From Gammaproteobacteria bacterium (GTDB lineage: Bacteria; Pseudomonadota; Gammaproteobacteria; Pseudomonadales; Pseudohongiellaceae), in the NCBI GenBank assembly GCA_029253585.1, contig JAQWZF010000021.1, positions 62,001 to 126,000 on the forward strand: a stretch of 64,000 nt of DNA, written 5' to 3'. Of the stretch, positions 60,922-64,000 are shown piece after piece (within the stretch, counting starts at the first letter, position 1; each line of letters opens with the position of its first letter). The notes below the pieces were generated by a model that worked only from the letters and a program-made list of their open reading frames with translations, was not told the DNA's origin and did not search any database. The translations under genes were made by a program, and so were the position numbers.

Positions 60922-62589
60922 CTAATTTCTATACACTAATTTACCACCCACATAGGTTTGTTCAATCTCTATATCCATAATCTCCTCTGCATCCACGGTC
61001 AGAATATCCTTAGACAGTACAATCATATCCGCTAGCTTACCGGGCTCCAGAGATCCCTTGAGGTCTTCCTCAAATCCTAGATAGGCACCCTTGATCGTAT
61101 AACCCTGAATCGCCTCTTCGATGGTGATAGCCTCGTCTGCACCAAACACCCTCCCACTCATGCCCTTTCTAGTTACGGCGGCATAAATACCGACCAGGGG
61201 GCCAATGGGTAAAATGTCGCTGGAAATGGCCACATGGATGCCGTGGTCCATGGGCGAGCGTAGCGGATTGTTATGCTCCAATCGCCAGCCATCCAGATTC
61301 GCGACGTAGCGGCCTTCTAGGGTATAGGTAAAGTTGGGCTGCTGTGTGATATGTATGCCGTGCTGCGCCATCTTCTCCATAGTTGCGTCGGACGGACGCA
61401 TCGAAAAATGATTGAGATAGCTGCGATGGTCTTGTCTAGGGTTTCGCGTAAGTGCATCGGCCAGCGTGTCCACCACCAATTCGATAGCCGCATCACCTAT
61501 GGCATGGATACCCATCTGCCAGCCGGCATCGTGCACCTCGTTGATTAAGCTGACCAGTTCTCCCTCTGGCATATTCAGATAACCGCGATAGTCGCCCTGA
61601 TTCAAATAGGGTTCCTTGGTGAAGGCCGCGGGGCCGGTAAAACCACCATCGGCAAATATCTTGATAGGGCCGATCTTCAGAAACTCATTGCCCGCGCCTA
61701 CCCTAGCCTTAACCGCGGCGATCGCCTCTGGATCAAACCATTGAAATTGAATTGCAGAGCGCGGTAAATTAACACCCGGTTTTGCGTACAGCTCTTCCCA
61801 CATCGCGTACTCATCTGGACGCTTGGAGGCATCGGTAATGCTGGTAATTCCCTTTGCCAGGAGATCGCCAAGATTGACCTCCAGACTTGCAATCAATTCT
61901 TCGTAAGTGGAGTCTGGCACCAGAGTGCCAACGATTTCCTGACGCTCGCGAATGACTCCGTTTGCTACGCCGTTTTCATCACGTTCGATTACTCCACCTT
62001 CTGGGTCGGGAGTCTCGTCAGTAATATTTGCAAGCTGTAGAGCCAAGGTGCTAACAACTGCACTATGACCCCCTGCTCTGGTAAGAGTAATCGGGTTATT
62101 CGGTGCCGCAATGTCCAGGTCGCCACGAAGCGGCTTGCGCCCCTCAGCTAGCTCGTCTTCCGACCAGCCATAGCCGGTAATCCACTCGCCCTCACCCAGT
62201 TCTACAGCCTTGGCACGAATAAGACCTTGCATCTCTGCAATAGAACTCACCTCGCCAAGCTCGATAAAGCGCCGCGGCCGACCACGAATATGGGTATGGG
62301 AGTCGATGAAGCCGGGGATGAGCGTCTTGCCCTGCAGGTCGCTCACAATAGTCGCAGAATATTTATCCAACAGTGACGAATCGCCCAGCTCCACCACTCG
62401 CCCATCAGTCACAACGATAGTGTCATGAATGCTAAAAGCGTCATCTACGGAAACTATCTTGCCGTTATTTAATATAAGGTCCGCGGCTATCTTCGCTATA
62501 GAAACGTTCGTAGTCTCCTGTTCCGGCTGACAAGATGAAAGAAAAACCAGCAGACTTGTGAGGAGAACTACATAATTAACTTTCTTCAT
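60922..62589 (-). CDS. Amidohydrolase-family lipoprotein (YtcJ-like)
   Basis: A 555-residue protein with a lipobox (LSSCQ, Cys20). The metal-dependent hydrolase core has LIPGFIDSHTHIRGRPRRF (about residues 91-109), GAGNEFLKIGPIKIFADGGF, MGIHAIGDAAIELVVDTLAD and SYLNHFSMRPSDATMEKMAQ. The last part includes AIQGYTIKGAYLGFEEDLKG. It belongs to the YtcJ-like amidohydrolase group (amidohydrolase 3), which removes amide or similar bonds. Lipid anchoring in the envelope is unusual for the family and is inferred from the lipobox. The neighbour upstream is an aminotransferase gene. Confidence 0.8.
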   Translation of the reverse strand: MKKVNYVVLLTSLLVFLSSCQPEQETTNVSIAKIAADLILNNGKIVSVDDAFSIHDTIVVTDGRVVELGDSSLLDKYSATIVSDLQGKTLIPGFIDSHTHIRGRPRRFIELGEVSSIAEMQGLIRAKAVELGEGEWITGYGWSEDELAEGRKPLRGDLDIAAPNNPITLTRAGGHSAVVSTLALQLANITDETPDPEGGVIERDENGVANGVIRERQEIVGTLVPDSTYEELIASLEVNLGDLLAKGITSITDASKRPDEYAMWEELYAKPGVNLPRSAIQFQWFDPEAIAAVKARVGAGNEFLKIGPIKIFADGGFTGPAAFTKEPYLNQGDYRGYLNMPEGELVSLINEVHDAGWQMGIHAIGDAAIELVVDTLADALTRNPRQDHRSYLNHFSMRPSDATMEKMAQHGIHITQQPNFTYTLEGRYVANLDGWRLEHNNPLRSPMDHGIHVAISSDILPIGPLVGIYAAVTRKGMSGRVFGADEAITIEEAIQGYTIKGAYLGFEEDLKGSLEPGKLADMIVLSKDILTVDAEEIMDIEIEQTYVGGKLVYRN

Positions 62590-62627
62590 GATTGCTGTGT
62601 CCTAGTCTCTAATATTACGTGCACAAT

Positions 62628-63974
62628 TTAATGTAACAGCTTCTCTTTCTTCGCAAATTCAAACGAGGCTTCTAGCGCACTAGCGAATTTTTCAATCATC
62701 TCATCGATCTGCGTCTCATCGATTATAAGTGGCGGACAGAAGCCTATGGAATTTCCAGCGACTGCGCGCAGCAGTAGGCCTTCGTCCTGACAGGCGCGTT
62801 GCGCAAAGGCTCCTACCCTGCCATCACTAAAAGCCTCACCAATTTCCTTGTTGGCCACCAACTCAACCGCACCGATAAGACCTTTACCACGTACCTCACC
62901 CACAAGCTCATGGCCGGCAAATTCCTGCAGGCGAGACTGCATATACTCACCCTGCGTTGCCGCCCTGGCGAACAGGTCGTCGCGCTCGTATATCTCTAAT
63001 GCCTTCAATGCCGCGGCACAGGCAACGGGATGCCCCGTATAGGTATAGCCATGACCAAAGACACCGACCTTCGCGCTCTGCTCAATCATCGCCTCATACA
63101 TTGCCCCTGGAATAACGGCCGCGCTGATCGGAATATAGGCAGAGGAGAGCTGCTTGGCCAAACTCATTATATCTGGCTGTATTCCCATGGTGGTGGAGCC
63201 GAAGTCATTTCCGGTTCTACCAAAACCGCAGATCACTTCATCTGCCCAGAGAAAAATATCGTTCTCCCTAAGCAGTGACTGAACCTGAGGCAAATAGCCC
63301 TCCGGCGACACGATAACACCACCCGCACCCATTAGCGGCTCCGCAACGAAAGCCGCGATAGTCTCGGCACCCTCATCGTGAATAAGTTGTTGCAGGTTGA
63401 TCAGCAGACGCGCTACGAATTCCGCTTCAGTCTCTTCGCCTATTCTACAGCGAAAATAATGCGGACAATCGGCTCGCAGAATGCCCAACGCATCCACTGG
63501 CAAGTCGAAGTGGCTGTGCATTACCGGCAGTCCGGTGAGCGCCGCCGCGGCGACAGTTACACCGTGGTAGCCTCGGTCTAGCGCAATTATTTTCTTCTTT
63601 TCAGGCTTGCCGATGGCATTACCGTAGTAACGCAGCATCTTTATCTGCGAGTCATTCGCCTCGCTGCCAGAATTGCTGAAGAATATCTTGGCATCCTTAA
63701 CCGGCACCATGGCAGCGAGCCGCTCGGACAGCTCCATAACAACAGGATGGGTGCGGCCACCAAACAGGTGACTATAGGAGAGTGCACTGAGCTGGGAGCT
63801 TATGGCTTCGATTAACTCTTCATTGCCGTAGCCAAGAGCAGAACACCAAAGCCCAGACAGTCCCTCTAGGTATTGATTGCCCACATCATCATAGACGTAG
63901 ACGCCCTTGCCCCTGACAATATTAATCTGCTCGACAGACTTGAGATTGGTAACGGGATAGATGACGGATGACAT
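62628..63974 (-). CDS. Class III aminotransferase (omega-amino acid type)
   Basis: A 448-residue protein with PLP-dependent aminotransferase features: NSGSEANDSQIKMLRYY (about residues 101-117), RGYHGVTVAAAALTG, ADEVICGFGRTGNDFGS (Asp245) and the lysine at about 274 in MSLAKQLSSAY, which would hold the cofactor. It transfers an amino group from an omega-amino acid or amine to a keto acid such as pyruvate. The precise donor is not visible. Its start is 26 bases from the window edge; upstream regulation cannot be seen. It precedes the amidohydrolase gene on the same strand. Confidence 0.9.
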   Translation of the reverse strand: MSSVIYPVTNLKSVEQINIVRGKGVYVYDDVGNQYLEGLSGLWCSALGYGNEELIEAISSQLSALSYSHLFGGRTHPVVMELSERLAAMVPVKDAKIFFSNSGSEANDSQIKMLRYYGNAIGKPEKKKIIALDRGYHGVTVAAAALTGLPVMHSHFDLPVDALGILRADCPHYFRCRIGEETEAEFVARLLINLQQLIHDEGAETIAAFVAEPLMGAGGVIVSPEGYLPQVQSLLRENDIFLWADEVICGFGRTGNDFGSTTMGIQPDIMSLAKQLSSAYIPISAAVIPGAMYEAMIEQSAKVGVFGHGYTYTGHPVACAAALKALEIYERDDLFARAATQGEYMQSRLQEFAGHELVGEVRGKGLIGAVELVANKEIGEAFSDGRVGAFAQRACQDEGLLLRAVAGNSIGFCPPLIIDETQIDEMIEKFASALEASFEFAKKEKLLH

Positions 63975-64000
63975 AGGACACTCACCTTGCTTCGCGGCTT

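Noticed and set aside
1..64000. CRISPR arrays, tRNA or rRNA genes, insertion sequences and phage genes.
   Set aside because: No direct-repeat array, cloverleaf-like or rRNA-like sequence, transposase or phage gene was recognised on either strand.

Overview
The window is a chromosomal stretch of a Gram-negative, aerobic, probably marine gammaproteobacterium. The signs are a TonB-dependent receptor, many lipobox and Tat signals, periplasmic c-type and b-type cytochromes, sodium-coupled transporters (SSS, CNT and BCCT families), a two-subunit 2-oxoacid:ferredoxin oxidoreductase and many secreted proteins of poorly characterised families. Base composition looks roughly balanced. I see no rRNA or tRNA gene, insertion sequence, phage gene or CRISPR array. 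A finer placement (relatives of Pseudohongiella/OM182 or SAR92) is only an impression.

Layout. 1-8.3 kb: start of an ABC ATPase, a 16-codon signal-peptide stub, an MFS exporter, a cyclase-family hydrolase, an NHL propeller, a TPR protein with a TonB-C-like end, a DUF4159 protein, an M20 peptidase and a small potassium channel. 8.3-15.3 kb: a secreted protein of a 'PRT-GKPD' family (my label), an ECF sigma factor with a DUF6768 membrane protein, a large DUF6351 hydrolase-like lipoprotein, a YkgJ protein, a secreted protein and a BNR-type propeller. 15.5-19.9 kb: cytochrome c', HupE/UreJ and a membrane-anchored protein, converging on DUF6152, a second PRT-GKPD protein and PepSY. 20-27 kb: TetA-like MFS, acyltransferase 3, GMC oxidoreductase with its Tat-exported partner, a cupin and a PhoX-like protein. 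27-30 kb: korAB-type operon. 30.3-32.9 kb: EF-hand protein, ECF sigma factor, anti-sigma-like protein and a Spy/CpxP-like sensor. 32.9-36.8 kb: 5'-nucleotidase, concentrative nucleoside transporter and an alpha/beta hydrolase. 36.9-41.9 kb: an N-demethylase-like protein, cyclophilin, a second DUF6152/PRT-GKPD pair, cytochrome b561 and two four-helix membrane proteins. 42-43 kb: a decayed acyltransferase. 43.3-51.4 kb: DeaD helicase, OFA transporter, a second NHL propeller, an SSS symporter with a small partner, MarR. 51.7-59.7 kb: TonB receptor, TPR-sulfotransferase, BCCT transporter and a CysNC protein lacking its GTPase domain. 59.8-64 kb: a fourth PRT-GKPD protein, an amidohydrolase and a class III aminotransferase.

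The most interesting theme is a repeated periplasmic module. Two DUF6152 proteins, each predicted to begin with His-His after signal cleavage and each carrying an NPH motif exactly 28 residues later, sit beside PRT-GKPD proteins. Nearby are haem proteins and membrane proteins of redox or metal type. This suggests an undescribed metal- or redox-handling system of the cell envelope. Other notable items are the GTPase-less CysNC near a PAPS-dependent sulfotransferase, the deletion-scarred acyltransferase and the orphan signal-peptide stub.
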